Shown here piece after piece: positions 12,901 through 24,961 of a stretch of DNA of 64,000 nucleotides (within the stretch, counting starts at the first letter, position 1; each line of letters opens with the position of its first letter). The DNA is from Acarospora socialis (taxonomy: Eukaryota > Ascomycota > Lecanoromycetes > Acarosporales > Acarosporaceae). Both the position numbers and the translations under genes were made by a program. The notes under the pieces were generated by a model. It was not told where the DNA came from, searched no databases, and saw only the letters and a list, made by a program, of their open reading frames with translations. The stretch covers positions 2,356,001 to 2,420,000 of the forward strand of contig JAMYGW020000002.1 of NCBI GenBank assembly GCA_025617375.2, in the 5' to 3' direction.

Positions 12901-14789
12901 ATGAATCAGGACAATGCTGATGACTTCAATAGTCCCCAACGGCAGGCGCCAGGCCAATTCCTCCTGTATCCGATCGTAGCCTTCTACATTTTCCTCCTTG
13001 CTAATTTTCTGGCCGCACTTTATGCGCCAATACAGGATTGCGACGAAGTGTTCAACTACTGGGAACCTACACATTATCTAAACCATGGCTACGGTTTGCA
13101 GACCTGGGAATACTCCCCTGAGTACTCAATCCGAAGTTGGCTTTACATTGTTATACATGCAGCCATCGGCAAGCTTGGATCTCTCCTATCCCGAACGAAG
13201 ACATTCGAGTTTTACTTCATCCGGACTGTACTTGCTCTGACGTGTGCTATCTGCGAGGCTCGCCTCTACTCCGTCATCTCCCGGACTTTGAATCCTAGGA
13301 TCGCAATACTGTTCATGATCATATTGGTGTCCAGCCCTGGCATGTTCCACGCTTCGGCCGCCTATCTTCCGTCCAGCTTTGCCATGTATACCACCATGCT
13401 GGGTATGTCTGCCTTTATGGACTGGCGAGGAGGATCAAGAACCGCTCAGGGGATAATGTGGTTTGGCATTGGAGGAATCGTGGGATGGCCTTTCGCAGTG
13501 GCTCTGATAACACCGTTCCTGCTTGAGGAACTCATTCTCGCTACTCTGACAAGAGAGGGAATAGTGGTTGCGCGGAGGTTTCTTGATGGAACTGTGAGGT
13601 CTTTGCTGGTTTTGGTACACACCGGTCTATTGACTCGAACTGCTTCCATGTGCTGACCGATCTAGGCATTACAAGTAGCCATGGATACCTTCTTCTACCA
13701 CAAAGTAGTAGTCGTGCCTTGGCGTATCGTATGGTATAATGTGTTCAGCGGCTCTGGCAAGGGACCAAACATCTTCGGTACTGAGCCCTGGGATTTCTAT
13801 CTACGGAATCTACTTCTCAATTTCAACGTCTGGTTTGTCCTCGCAATGGCTGTTGGGCCACTCCTTTGCTTGCAGTACTTGCTCCGGTCACCCACAACCA
13901 CCAAGCAGACCTTACTACGAAGCGTGGTATTTGTGACTCCTTTCTATGTGTGGCTTGTACTTTTCACCACGCAACCGCACAAGGAGGAGAGGTTCATGTA
14001 TCCGGCGTACCCTTTCCTCGGACTCAATGCAGCCCTTGCCTTGCACATTATATTTACTTTTATCGGATCCTCGAATCCAAATGCATTGCTTGGTAGAGTC
14101 CCAGGGAAAGTTAAACTCGTCTTCGCCAGTGGGTTTGTCATCTTCGCCATTGATACTGGACTTCTAAGGACCTTTGGTATGATAACCGCATACCGTGCTC
14201 CACTCACCATCTACGGAGCCTTAGAAGGATCGGGTATGGCCAAACCGGGTGAGACCGTATGCTACGGAAAAGAGTGGTACCGATTTCCTTCCTCCTACTT
14301 TTTGCCAAACGGGATGCGGGCAAAATTCGTCAAAAGCGCGTTCGACGGCCTGTTGCCTGGCGAGTTTAATGAGGCGCAAGTTGGTTTCGGTTTCTTCGCC
14401 GGGACGTGGCTGATACCCCCTGGAATGAATGATCAGAATATTGCAGACCCTAGCAAATATGTGAGCAGGGTCACTCTATCTCTTGCTCAGCAGCCGCTAA
14501 AGTCAAGCAGGTCGAAATAGAGCACTGCTCTTATATGGTTGACTCTTACTTCCCCGGATCGGAACCGTCTCAGCTGGAACCCAACTACACACTTGATACC
14601 GAGAATTGGGAAGAAATGCAGTGCACTGAATTTCTAGATGCATCAAGAACAAATTTAGTGGGGCGGACGCTGTGGCTTCCAGACAGCAATATTGTGCCCG
14701 GTCGATTCCGCCGGCGATGGGGCCGTTACTGTCTTCTTCGACGCAAAACAGCTAAACCTCGAAGTCCTAGGTTGCAAGGTACAGATTAG
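12901..14789 (+). CDS. ALG9: Alpha-1,2-mannosyltransferase Alg9 (GT22)
   Basis: ER-membrane, dolichol-phosphate-mannose-dependent mannosyltransferase that adds the seventh and ninth mannoses to the lipid-linked oligosaccharide for N-glycosylation. Exons 12901-13614, 13666-14460 and 14511-14789 join in phase to 595 residues. The luminal GT-C motif DCDEVFNYWEP is at 46-56 and the family HKEERF motif at 343-348, among many hydrophobic segments. The C-terminus carries MVDSYFPGSEPSQ and RTLWLPDSNIVPGRFRRRWG, the expected Alg9 ending. The second intron must be removed: read through, the frame stops at once. The 51-nt first intron has a plain GTACAC donor. Distinguished from Alg12 and the GPI mannosyltransferases by the C-terminal block. 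Confidence 0.95.
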
Positions 14790-15134
14790 CGATAATCATA
14801 GCCGGGTTCGGCCTTGGTATTTCAATGTGTCTCTTAAGCGTTGATATAGCCGGTGAGTTCGGCGAAGGACCGCTTAACCTGAAACGGGCAACGAATCCGA
14901 CCACGATGGGATCTTGTACCACCACCACCACCACGATAAGCAAAGAAGCCATGACGATAAACCCCGCGAGTCTTAGACGCTTTACCCCACAAACTCAGAT
15001 ACTCTCCAATCATGTTGCCACGGAATCCCAATAATAAGAGACGATTTACCCAGCCATCTCATCTTCACTTCAGAGATCAATCGTGGGCTTGATATTACCT
15101 GAGCACCCCTTTACAGTCTCTTAACGCTGCTGCA
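14790..15134. other. Spacer between ALG9 and the DUF3445 gene
   Basis: 345 bases in tandem orientation. It holds a short ACC/CCA microsatellite near 14,918-14,934. No gene seen. Confidence 0.45.
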
Positions 15135-16640
15135 ATGATGGATAAGTACCAGCGCTGGGCGCATGACTTCTTCGATTCTGGCAGAATATCAGAAACTCTG
15201 CGAGAAATTGCATCACATCCAAAGCCGATCCTCTACGGAGTCTTGATTGTAGCATTCGCGGGATGGCTCGTCATTTCCGCTTTCCGGAAGTTCAAAAGGC
15301 CAGCGATACAGCGAGCAAGCACGCCAGATCTTGAGAAGCCCGCGGCGAGAACACCGAGCAAATTCAAGGCTCCCGAAAGACAGCCCGGAGGTAGGATACT
15401 CACTCGAAAAGTGATATTGATAGTCGCTGATTTATACAATCAGAGTGGATTCCGGTAGACTTCAAGAGACCGGCCGCGCCGCCCTATCCGAATTGGGATG
15501 TTCACACTACCAAACCTTTACCATATCGACCTTTCAGGCATGGACCGTGAGTTCTATATACTGGACAGTTTCGATACTTTCCTGATGTGTGTCATTTAGG
15601 TATTATATCACAATGGGGCTTCGATCGATGAATTGGGACGAGTGGATAGGTAAGCAGATGTAAATCTCTCCGCTGGCACCCGCTGACTCAAATGCCAGAG
15701 TTGGACAACCACTATCCTCGATATCACGCCGATAAAGCTAGGCGAATCAAAGAGCGCGGGCACAAGTGCTGTAGGACAGCTCCGGAAGCCTTTGATGGAG
15801 CGGTGGAACTGCTCGAAGAATTGTACGCAAGTTCATGTTATCCCGAGTCAAGCAGGACTGACACTCCTCGATAGCTGCGACTATCTCCCCCAGCGATATC
15901 CCTCTCTGTACCGTAAGACCGCAGTCGGCATGGACAACCTCCTTACCGGCGAGAGCTTCAACATCATCGAACGGCCCCTCGCCGAAGACCCCATGCAAAT
16001 GGCCGCACGGATGGTCCAAGACGACCTGGCCATCATGTTCGAGCGGCCGGACGGGCAATACTACCTCCTGGCCGGCGCCATCCTCCTCGCCGGCTTCTGG
16101 CGCCTCGAAGACAAATTCGGCATGCCGCTCTCGGAGATCCACACCTCGGGCGACGTGCCGGGCTTCCGCGAGAAGCTGGAAAAGGGCATGATGAACTTCT
16201 TCCGCCGCGTGCAGCCCAACGGGCCCGTCCTGCGCAACAACTACTTCATCCAGGTCGACGACGAGCTGGCGTGGAGCCGCAGCATCGGCGACGAGGATAG
16301 CAAGGGCATCGGCTGGTACACGGCCGAGAAGAACAAGGCCATCCAGCATCACTATTTCCGCACCGAGCGCCAGAGCTTGAGACGCCTGCCACGGTCCGGC
16401 GGCGTCGTCTTTACGATCCGCACGTATTTCCACCCCATCACGGAGATCGCGGAGCAGCCGTATGTGCCGGGACGGTTGGCGGCTGCGGTCAGGAGTTGGG
16501 GCGACGATGTGGGGAAGTATAAGGGCAGGGAGCGGTATCAGGATGTGTTGTTGGAGTATTTGGATAAGAAGCATGAGGAGCAGGTGGCGAATGGGCTGGA
16601 GGTGGAGAAGGAGGAGGAGGTGCATCAGTATCCGTACTAG
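15135..16640 (+). CDS. DUF3445 protein, haem-dependent oxidative N-demethylase-like, membrane-anchored
   Basis: Five exons (15135-15390, 15444-15546, 15600-15649, 15699-15822, 15875-16640) join in phase to 432 residues. A single hydrophobic segment at about 31-50 (PILYGVLIVAFAGWLVISAF) should anchor the protein. The catalytic domain then follows with family blocks WIPVDFKRPAAPPYPNWD, YYITMGLRSMNWDEWIELDN, DYLPQRYPSLY and LAIMFERPDGQYYLLAGA. This is the DUF3445/HDOD family, whose bacterial relatives include haem enzymes that oxidatively demethylate amines; the fungal substrate is unknown to me. Introns interrupt the conserved N-terminal part, so unspliced reading gives only fragments. GC content rises sharply from about 15,900 to 16,450 within the last exon. 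Family assignment is sound; activity is inferred. Confidence 0.88.
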
Positions 16641-16950
16641 AGTACATAGCCTTGCACTATTGTTATTGTCATATGCTGATATGGCGTGCAATGAATGTAT
16701 ATACACGCTTCTTTTCTACTCGTCACCATCTCATCCCTGGAATCACAGAAGCATTGATGTGCGTGCGAGAAGTGATATACTTGCAACTCTAGTAGCTGCC
16801 AAGTCCATATATGTCTAGATTTTATAGACGCTAAGAAACCCGACAGATGTAGACTCCGCACCAACGGCGAAAGCCCCGTGCCCATCTGTATGCCCGCAGT
16901 AGATGAACGCCCTGGAATGCCATCGCCCTCCGATCTTTGTACAAACGCTA
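16641..16950. other. Convergent spacer
   Basis: 310 bases between the DUF3445 gene stop and the EXO5 stop; it must hold both 3' UTRs. No other feature seen. Confidence 0.45.
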
Positions 16951-18568
16951 CTACACCACACTCCTGGCCCTCGTCCGATGCGCATGCGTCGCCTCCTCGA
17001 TCTTCCCCTTCCGCCACTCGCAGCCCTCCGCGAATTCGCAGATCCTGCATTTATACGCCTCCTCGATCGCCACGCCCTGCGCCTCTCTCTGGCCCTTCCA
17101 CCAGCGCATCTCATCCGCAATGTAAGTTTGCAAAACGCCATCATCGTACATGAACGTCTTGATGCCGAGTATGGAGCCGTCGATCTGGTCTCGATATTCG
17201 GCCTTCAGCACCTCGCCGACGCTGCCGGCTCCTTGTGGCATCGTGCGCTGAAACTCCTGGATCATCAGCGCCCAGAGCTGGGCGAGGGAGTTATGATCGA
17301 GGAGGACTTGCATCGAGTCTTGGCTGGAGTCCGGGAGGTCCTCCTGTTGGCTGTCGGCCGGGTCGGTGGGGGCGTCGTAGAAGACTTCGTTCAGGCTGCC
17401 GACTTGGGCGATGAAGCCGTCGGTGAAGGTGGCGGAGGGGTCGAGCTCGTAGCGCTTGAAGAGCACGCTGGCGTCGACTTTGTTGCTGGCGAGGTGGGAG
17501 AGAAGGTGGCGGTAGAGCATTAGTTGCATGAGCGTTGGGCGGAAGGAGGCGCCTTTGGGGATTGAGTTCGTGCCACGGGTCTTGACGTCTGTCAGGTAGA
17601 TCTTTGACGAGGGTTTGGCGATGCTGCGGATGTCACGGATGACGCTGTTCTTCAACGCTGCGCCACCGGGCGACTTCATGAAGTCTGTGATGGTCGTCTG
17701 GTCTGCGGCGATGGCCTTCTTGCCTCCCTTCCCATGTGCGGTTCTTGCTGTGATTTCCTCCTCGAGCTCCCGATCAGGACATATGTACGACAGCTCATCG
17801 ATGACCCCATTGACCACTTGCCCGTCAATCACACCCCATATCTCGAGTTCCCGAGTCATGCCGGTATCTCTCAGCGTCCGCAGACCTTGAATTATGTTCC
17901 ATATCCGTAAGCCCCACGCATCCTCCTTCGTTTCTATACTGACCGCCACAGACTTGTGGACCTGATCCTCCAAGGTTTTATGTACGGCAGAGCCCTGCCT
18001 CATCGCTGGTGTGCGCTTTTTCCGTCCATGTTTGGTGAGTGTGTACCAGTACTGCAGCTCGCACCATGACGGCGAAATGAGGTCTGTAACCGAAAGAGCT
18101 TTCTTCGGTGCGGTACGGAAGCGCTCCAGGGGTGACCTCGCATCTGGAGCATCAGACTTCATGGTAGGTTCTACGGACACTGATCGTTGCCGTTCGGCGC
18201 GACTTTGGTCGCTTTCAACTAAGCGCTTGAGGGTCAGTCAGCCTTGCCTCCGGCACCTGGTAACTATCCTCACCGTTCGAGTCGTCGCCGTTACCATACG
18301 CCTCAATTGAGACCCCAGCTTCCTTGACCGTAGACAGCGGCGTACCACTTCGACTCCATCGTTCCCGGCCAAGTACGCGAGGCACTTTCGCGGCGCCTGG
18401 CTCTTCATCGTCCTCGATGTTGGTGACGGCAAAGTTACTGGAACTGCCCTGCTGCGTGGGGAGCTTGGCCAATAGTTCGTTCACCAGATCCTCCTCCTCA
18501 GCAGTGAAGTCTGAGCCATATTCACTCCCCTGATCTGACCCCGGGTGCTTGATTGGGGAAGCGTCCAT
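16951..18568 (-). CDS. EXO5: Exonuclease V (Exo5/Dem1-type)
   Basis: Single-strand DNA exonuclease with an Fe-S cluster; the yeast protein works in mitochondrial DNA maintenance and the mammalian one in nuclear repair. Two exons, 18568-18274 and 18218-16951, join across a 55-nt intron (donor GTGAGG, branch CTGAC) to 520 residues. Nuclease residues fit the PD-(D/E)XK pattern: GVIDEL with D239, and DVK with D309 and K311. The four cluster cysteines are C151 (SPSWCELQYW), then C489, C492 and C498 in CRICEFAEGCEW. The first 98 residues are acidic and Ser-rich (SDFTAEEEDLVNELLAKL) and poorly conserved. A shorter model without exon 1 would have no ATG near the right place, which supports the splice. 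Confidence 0.93.
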
Positions 18569-19153
18569 GCCCAGACATCAACTTATGGGTTCATTCCGAG
18601 TTGGCGTGTTGGTTGGCGGCAGTGATAGCGTCATTGACTTAGCAGCGCGTCAAAGTTAGACGCCAGCGCGTGGAATTTAAACATTATTATGCGGAGAACA
18701 GCCAGCTTTGGGCTTACGAGTACCTAGGTAGAGTACTAGGGCCAAGCGAAATCTGTTTGAAACGTCTCTCCTCGACTACGGAGTACCGTTCCTCGCAACG
18801 ACAAAATCTCAATTAACCCAATATCTGCCCGTAGGGTGGGGGATTGAGCCCCATACTTAGCTCAGATTAAATAATAAAGCTGACTCTGGATATTTAAGTA
18901 TGATCAGCACTCATGATACAACACTTGAAGGCCTTCTCTGTAAAAACCCGTTTTTCTTCTTGCATTTCTTGAGATGGGGTCACGTTGCGGGTTGACGAAG
19001 AAATTTGTCAATCGTCTTCGTATAATGCTTGATGCGCTGCAGTTCTACTCTACTAGGACATGTCCTGTCCAAAAAGAACAAGCAGGCTTTATCTTATGCC
19101 ACGGTTCTCTACCGCACACTAACCAACCACTCCCCCATCCCGCCCTCTCGCGC
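18569..19153. other. EXO5 upstream region and spacer
   Basis: 585 bases. It contains the palindrome TACCTAGGTA at 18721-18730 and a TACGGAGTACC element near 18,777. No coding frame supported. Confidence 0.5.
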
Positions 19154-20439
19154 TCAATTCGCATAATTGGCATCCAAGCACGGCCCGATCGCCAACTGAG
19201 GCCCTCCACTCGTTACCTGCCTCGTCCCCTTGAAGATCCCCAACGGACACTGCGCGTTATAGCCCACGACGGGTGGGACGGGGTTCGGGTTCCCCAGGGC
19301 GCCGTTGCCGGGTAAGACGTACTTGTTGCACTGCAACGCGAAGCCGACGTTGACGAAGGTGTAGGTGATGCAGTTGGGGGTGGTGTAGCAGGAGTTGCAG
19401 CACTGGATCAGGTCGGACACGTAGGTCGTCTGCACGCTGAAGGAGGCGACGTCGGCCGGGGCGAGGTAGGAGTAGGCGGCGTTGAGGGGAGAGGATTGGT
19501 AGTCGGCGCAGGTGCTGACAGTGGGGCGAGGGCCGGTGATGGTGGTTGTGGTGGTTGTGGTGATGGTGGTGACGGTGCGGGTGACGGTGGCGGTGACGGT
19601 CTGTGTCGGGAGGGCGTGGTCAGTGGTCGGGAGCGGGTGGCAATAAGACTGGGTGGGAGGGAGCTGGAAGAAGGGGATGTTAGACAGCGGGTGACACTTA
19701 CAGGGGTAGGGGCGACGGTCACGGAGGTCGAGGTCACGGTCACGGTCGACGGTGTGACGGAAAGACAGGCGCAGGCACTTGAGACTTGCCCGGCGGCGTA
19801 GGTGCCGATCCACACCGGGAGGCTTCGCTTGTCCGAAAGTTCGGGGATGGCAGATCGCTTGGCCGCAGGTGGCGTCGACAAGATGGTTTTGGTGTTGGAA
19901 GGATAAGGGGCATTGTAGTAGTAAGTGATTGGTGGGCCGGGGGTGGTTACGGTGCTTGTCTCTGTACTAAGGTGAAGGATCAGCATATGGAAAGCTTTCA
20001 GAGACACGCGCTTCGAATTGATCACTGAAGGGACTTGAGGCTTACGCCGTAGCTGTCAGCGGCACCGTTATCGTGATTTGCGTTGGCGGTGTGGGTATGC
20101 TTGTAGAGACCTAGGGCACACATCATATTGTAAGCGCGGGTTGGTTGTATATGACTCGGGAGCACTTGTCAAGAGCCCCATCTCGAGCCACCAATTTGGT
20201 GCTTGACCTACGACGACAGTAGTAGCGGTCTTTTTGGGGATGTAGGAACTGCAAAAAGAAGACGCGAGCGATGAATACTCCGAGAAGATCGAGACGACGA
20301 GCTTGTCGTTGCAATTGAAGTTCCTTGCGTCGAGGCCTTCAGCGGCGTTGGCATGAGGAGCAGCAAGGACCGGCGCAGCAATGGCTGCAAGCAAAGCTCC
20401 GATGATACAGATCAAACTCGTCATGTTCGATTGGGACAT
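19154..20439 (-). CDS. Secreted Ser/Thr-rich protein with Cys-rich C-terminal domain
   Basis: Exons 20439-20212, 20110-20046, 19966-19702 and 19663-19154 join in phase to 355 residues. The first 26 residues form a signal peptide (IIGALLAAIAAPVLAAPH). A middle region of about 200 residues is a Thr/Pro/Val low-complexity stalk (TVTVTSTSVTVAPTP and a run of Thr), a likely O-glycosylated wall-type linker. The last about 115 residues carry a compact domain with a CCNSCYTTPNCITYTF motif, reminiscent of PAN/Apple or WSC-like Cys-rich modules. The tail ends GPCLDANYAN without an obvious GPI signal. Lys-Arg pairs (AAKRSA, SDKRSL) in the middle region could be Kex2 sites. No family name can be given with confidence. 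Confidence 0.82.
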
Positions 20440-22013
20440 CTTGCGATTCGATTCGAGGAAGGACAGCTAAGATGGAAGTCCGGCGAGCGAGATATCAACT
20501 GAGATTGTAGAGAGCGTGGCCTGTCCCTTTATATAGCTGTGGCTCATGGCGAGGGCAGGTAGCAGCTAGGTCTCCAAGGTGGTGCCTCGGTCTTGCTTGC
20601 ATGGTGGGCCTGGGTCCAAATGGTGGATGAGATGGGTCTCCGTGACTCGTACAATTACCTCCTCGTATGTGTGAGCGCATTGGCAAGACATGTCCTTCCA
20701 GGCGAAATTCTTGGATCTGTGGTTCGGATGTTGTTTATTGACCGGCCTGGGTGGCTTAACGTTAGCAATCAAGCGGCACGAAGCTGGAGAAAATAGGCGA
20801 ATACATACAACGTTCTCGTCGTATTCAGCCACAAGCTCGGAGGTTGTTTTCTTATACGATACGGAGTGTATGGGCCAGCTCAACCCTCGAAATGCGGGTT
20901 GGATCATGGCCAGCTCTGTAAGGCGTAAGAGGGTCAACCTTGCCTAAGTACTCGTACTACTATGATTCTGTGTCGAAGGACACGCCAAAAGCGGGACCGA
21001 TCTGGAATCCAATCGTTAGCGGATACGAGCGGGCTTGATGGGTGGACCAGCATTATTCCCCATAATCGTGCCACTGAGCCACTTATCTAGTGTCCAAGGA
21101 AACCCAGTTCACTCGGGAGCACTTCTCTTGATACGGTGCCAGCGTTGTCTCCACTAACCCTAGACAGAGCTTCTTGACCGTGATAATCAATATGCGATAG
21201 GCTTCATTGATGGAGAAGGCCGCATCGTATTGGCCCTGATAAGTAGGTCTATGTAAATTCTGCCCTGTCTCCCAATTCAGACATCAGTCCGGTTTGGATC
21301 ATAACCTTCTCGCCCCTCTTTTCCTGGTCTGGAGCTCGTGATCCACTGCCTTCATGGCTTGCAGGTCACCTAGTTTCACCCTTCTTCCCACGACCTTTGC
21401 CATCTTCCGCCAGGTCTTGTCAGCTACTCCAAATGCATGGCATTAGCAAAACACGAACATGCCGGTACCGGAAAGTCCGTCCCGCTGCTCGCCGTTGTTC
21501 ACCGCGTCTGCTGTATCCAGGAAGATTAGCAGCGCCCAGTGCTTCTGAGGCAGCTGGACTTCAGTTTCCGTAGTTAGATAGTAACATGAGCTTAACTCTC
21601 AGTGGTAGGTAACCAGGGGCCCCGGTATTCCGATCTGCAAGTGAATGGCACACAGCACCGTTGATTTGACTATCTACACACTACCATCCTACCCTATAGC
21701 CAACCTTCCTTGAAGACTAGAAAAAGAGCGAAAGCATCTGACTGAAGAGGTAAAGAGTTCAAGAACGGATGCGTTCAGAATCGAAGTGTAACTGCAGAGG
21801 TCGCCCAGGCACCTCTATGAAAGAAAGGACAACATATTACGCCTCAAAACATGAAGCTACGGAACTATTACAGAAATACAAACGCTACATCCCTGTGTCA
21901 TAGACCAATCCGGTGTGCGTCACAAAGCGAGAAAGTAATCCCATCAAACACCAAATACCCTAGCCTCACATCGTCACCTCGTGCGCTAGCGGTATGGCTC
22001 TTTGAACTCTGCA
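20440..22013. other. 1.6-kb spacer
   Basis: It holds the promoter of the secreted-protein gene and the 3' flank of the SH3 protein gene. Short frames are present but none has recognisable features. No repeat or RNA gene identified. Confidence 0.45.
20528..20535 (-). promoter_or_regulatory. TATA-like box of the secreted-protein gene
   Basis: On the minus strand this reads TATATAAA, about 90 bases upstream of the ATG at 20439, a usual distance in filamentous fungi. Start-site position is not known. Confidence 0.45.
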
Positions 22014-24036
22014 CTAGATTGCCTGTCCCGGGACGGGCTTCCTCGGCATGGATGTTGATGTAGACGCCTGCGGCTGTGGGCTGCCCGCTGTCAACTGCAC
22101 AGGTAGCCTCTGCTGGGCTTTCGTGTTTGGGTTCATGGGGCTTGGCCCTGGTGGACTGTTTCTCCTGTCACGGACCTGGCTTGCTGAGTTGCTTCTATTC
22201 CGCCCCCCAGGCGATGTTGGGGGTCTCTGTGGCCCACCGCCGTATGGGCCAGGGCTCATCGAACGAGGTTGTTGTGCGAAGGGACCCGGAGACATTGAAC
22301 GAGGCGACTGATCATACAACCCTGGACCCGGGGAGTTACGGCCACTGGCGGGCGACATCGAACGAGGCATACTGGCGCCCGCGGCGGATTGAATGGGGGG
22401 TTTACGCAGGTTTGGCGGTGGTGCACCACGATGTGCCCCGGTCCCGGCTGGGCGGGGTTTGACGGGACGAGTCGACAGACATGTACGAGGAGCCACGCCT
22501 TGCTGGGATCGATCGAGACGAATACAGAGAGCCTGAAACATAATTAGTGAGAAGGTAACCGCGAGGGGGAAAGAAACGACTTACCCAACCATCGTCATAC
22601 TCATGCAACAACCTAACAAGTTGGCCAGCACGTAGCTCAAGTTCATCATCCATTGATGGTCTGAAGTCCAACTGAACACGGTGTACATTGCTTGAGTGTG
22701 TTGCAACAACTGGAGCAGTGTCTGGACTTGTTGAATTGACACTGAATTCTGTCGCTGCGGGACTTGGTACTGGGGCTGTCAACGTCGAAGAGTTCGAATT
22801 GATATACAGAGGCTTGGGGGCATGTTGATGAGAGGCCAGAACCCCAGCAACAACAGCACCTCCTGCGACGGCGACATCTTTCGAGTGAGGGTTCTCGACA
22901 ATGCCAGGCGTAGCAGTTTGAGTATTTGGGGCTAGCGATGCAGCTGAAAGGGATCCCACCTGAACAGTGGGAGTAGGGTTTTCAGCCTGATCACCAAATG
23001 GGTTGGATGAACTGCTGGGCGAACCCGGAGAACGCCCTGCCTGGCTTTCGCTGGAACTCGGCAATTCTGCTGCAGGAATATTGTGACTTGGACCTGGTGG
23101 CCCCGTGACAGCGGGTGTAGAAGCCAAGAGATTACCGCTCTTTCTCCTCTCACCGAGATCCGCGTAGAACTGTGTCACAGGCCGCAAACTGAGTCTTGGA
23201 GCGGTCGCAGAAGTCCTTGTCGTCCCTGTGCTGGGAGGTCTACCAGCTCCAAAAGTTACCGTATTACTATCGAAGGCACTTTTCTCGTCATCCGTCTTCT
23301 CGTATGATTTGTTTTGTTTCTTCTTGCGGCGATAGCAGAAAAGGGCAAGTGCAAGTACGGCGCCAATACCAAAAAGTAAGCCGAACGCCAAGCCTGCTTT
23401 TGCACCTCCGGACATGCCACCGCTCGTGGTAGCTGAGGTCGTAGTGGGCGACGCACTTGGTGATGCTGTTGCGGATACCGCGGCGAAAGAAGATGAAGAG
23501 CTGATGTCGGATGATAATGCTAACGGCGTGGACGAGGAATTTTGAATTGAGGTAGTTACTGAAGCTGTGGATGAGGCGGCTGACGCGGGTGTAGGCGAAT
23601 CTATAGCAATACTAGACGAAGGAGCCAGAGTTGAATCTATAGCAACGCTAGAAGAGGGAGCGCTGGAAGGAGCAATACTTGATGGATCAGCCGAGGCCGG
23701 AATGTCGGACTGCGCCGTTGTCGGTTGAATGCTCGGTGTAGGGATTACTGACGACGGGGTTTTTGCCAGAGATGATGACGGAGCCGCAATAGGTGGTGGA
23801 GACTTTGCAGAAGACGCCTGAAGCGGAGCAGCCACAGGTGCCAGTGTAGTATAACCTCCAATCGGTCCATTGAAAGTCGGAGCTGCCGTAACATAAACAA
23901 CCGATACGATAGTCGCAACTTTGGGTGATCCCTGCTCCGGTTTTGCATCCTTCTCCTTACTGTCGCGAATCAAGATTAGATGCGAGTTGTGATCTCCTCC
24001 ATGTTGTCGCCGATGGAGATGCTTGTGATGAGCCAT
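22014..24036 (-). CDS. Single-pass membrane protein with cytoplasmic SH3 domain
   Basis: Two exons, 24036-22585 and 22532-22014, join across a 52-nt intron to 656 residues. The N-terminal about 210 residues are Ser/Thr/Ala/Pro-rich, without a cleavable signal peptide. One transmembrane segment lies at about 212-236 (GLAFGLLFGIGAVLALALF), followed by a basic CYRRKKK stop-transfer. The cytoplasmic part has an SH3 domain at about 450-505; the intron falls after the conserved Trp-containing DDGW, and exon 2 continues ALCIRLDRSQQGVAPRTCLS. The tail has three PRSMSP-type repeats (residues SMSPGP), likely phosphosites. The topology recalls fungal Fus1-like or wall-sensor-like proteins that link the cell surface to polarity machinery; that role is inference. 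Confidence 0.87.
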
Positions 24037-24961
24037 GCTTCGAGGATATGTAACCAGATCAGACCTAGATGATCATAAACTATCTCTTACTCCGAAACGG
24101 AGACAGGCTGCACAGCAACCTGATATGAAATTGACCCCCAAAAGTAGTCGATGTTGACGATGTTATGTAGTCGCAGCGCTGTCAGGTGAATGAATGCTAT
24201 CATATGGCAACGGATCTCCTTGTTCGTATGAATGTAAACAGTGATGGATCTTGCTAACGAATGAGTGAATGCAATCGTTGAATGTCGATAAAAGAGGGAC
24301 GACGTTCAACGTGATCGCGATAGAGCACAGTAAGGAATGTTGAACTTCGAGAGAAGGTGAATCGGCTGTTGTCGCGCGAGGAGGGAGGGAAATGTAGACG
24401 GAGCCGGGAGAGACGAGATTAGGGGTCGCCGCTGTAAACATCGCTAAACAGGTCCGGCGTCTTGGAGGCCATATGGCTTGCGACCTGGAGATGGTCTAAC
24501 CTTTTGAAGACTAGCCGAATTGGTGCAGAAGATCCTCATCATTTGCTCAGGGGTTTCAGCGAATCAAAGTCACGGTCATGGTTATTTGGCCCCAACTTTG
24601 CTCTCCGTTCGGAAATTGGTTGCTTCATGGGATCGCCCTATCAAACTCAAAGTTCACGCAATGCAAGTGCTTGGGACGACGGATTGTTCAAATTCTCTAA
24701 GCTATGAATTGCTTCAGTTGTTATACTCTGTGGCCTGTACACCAACAATATTGGATGGTATAGACGAACTGAACTGAACAGACAACGAAGGCCAACACCT
24801 GCCAGCCGCAGGCCATTGCACTTTGTCAGAATTGCCTTGTGACACTAATATTTTCTGATCGAAGAGAGACCGCCCAAACCTTGTTATTTTGGCCTGAGGT
24901 ACTTCTCAATCAAGGCGGATAGGAAGCCAATCTGGTAACAGTGTTGGATAGTGCTCGAGCT
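24037..24961. other. Spacer between SH3 protein and kinase genes
   Basis: 925 bases, both neighbours on the minus strand. It should hold the promoter of the SH3 gene and the kinase 3' UTR. No supported gene, repeat or RNA. Confidence 0.45.

Noticed and set aside
15747-16706. 319-codon minus-strand open frame opposite the DUF3445 gene
   Set aside because: It is the antisense of a GC-rich exon with strong codon bias; no recognisable domain and the plus strand has a full conserved protein.
18180-18214. Alternative EXO5 start just upstream of the conserved exon
   Set aside because: Only a GTG codon is there; the spliced model with a clean 55-nt intron gives an ATG start and an acidic N-terminus.
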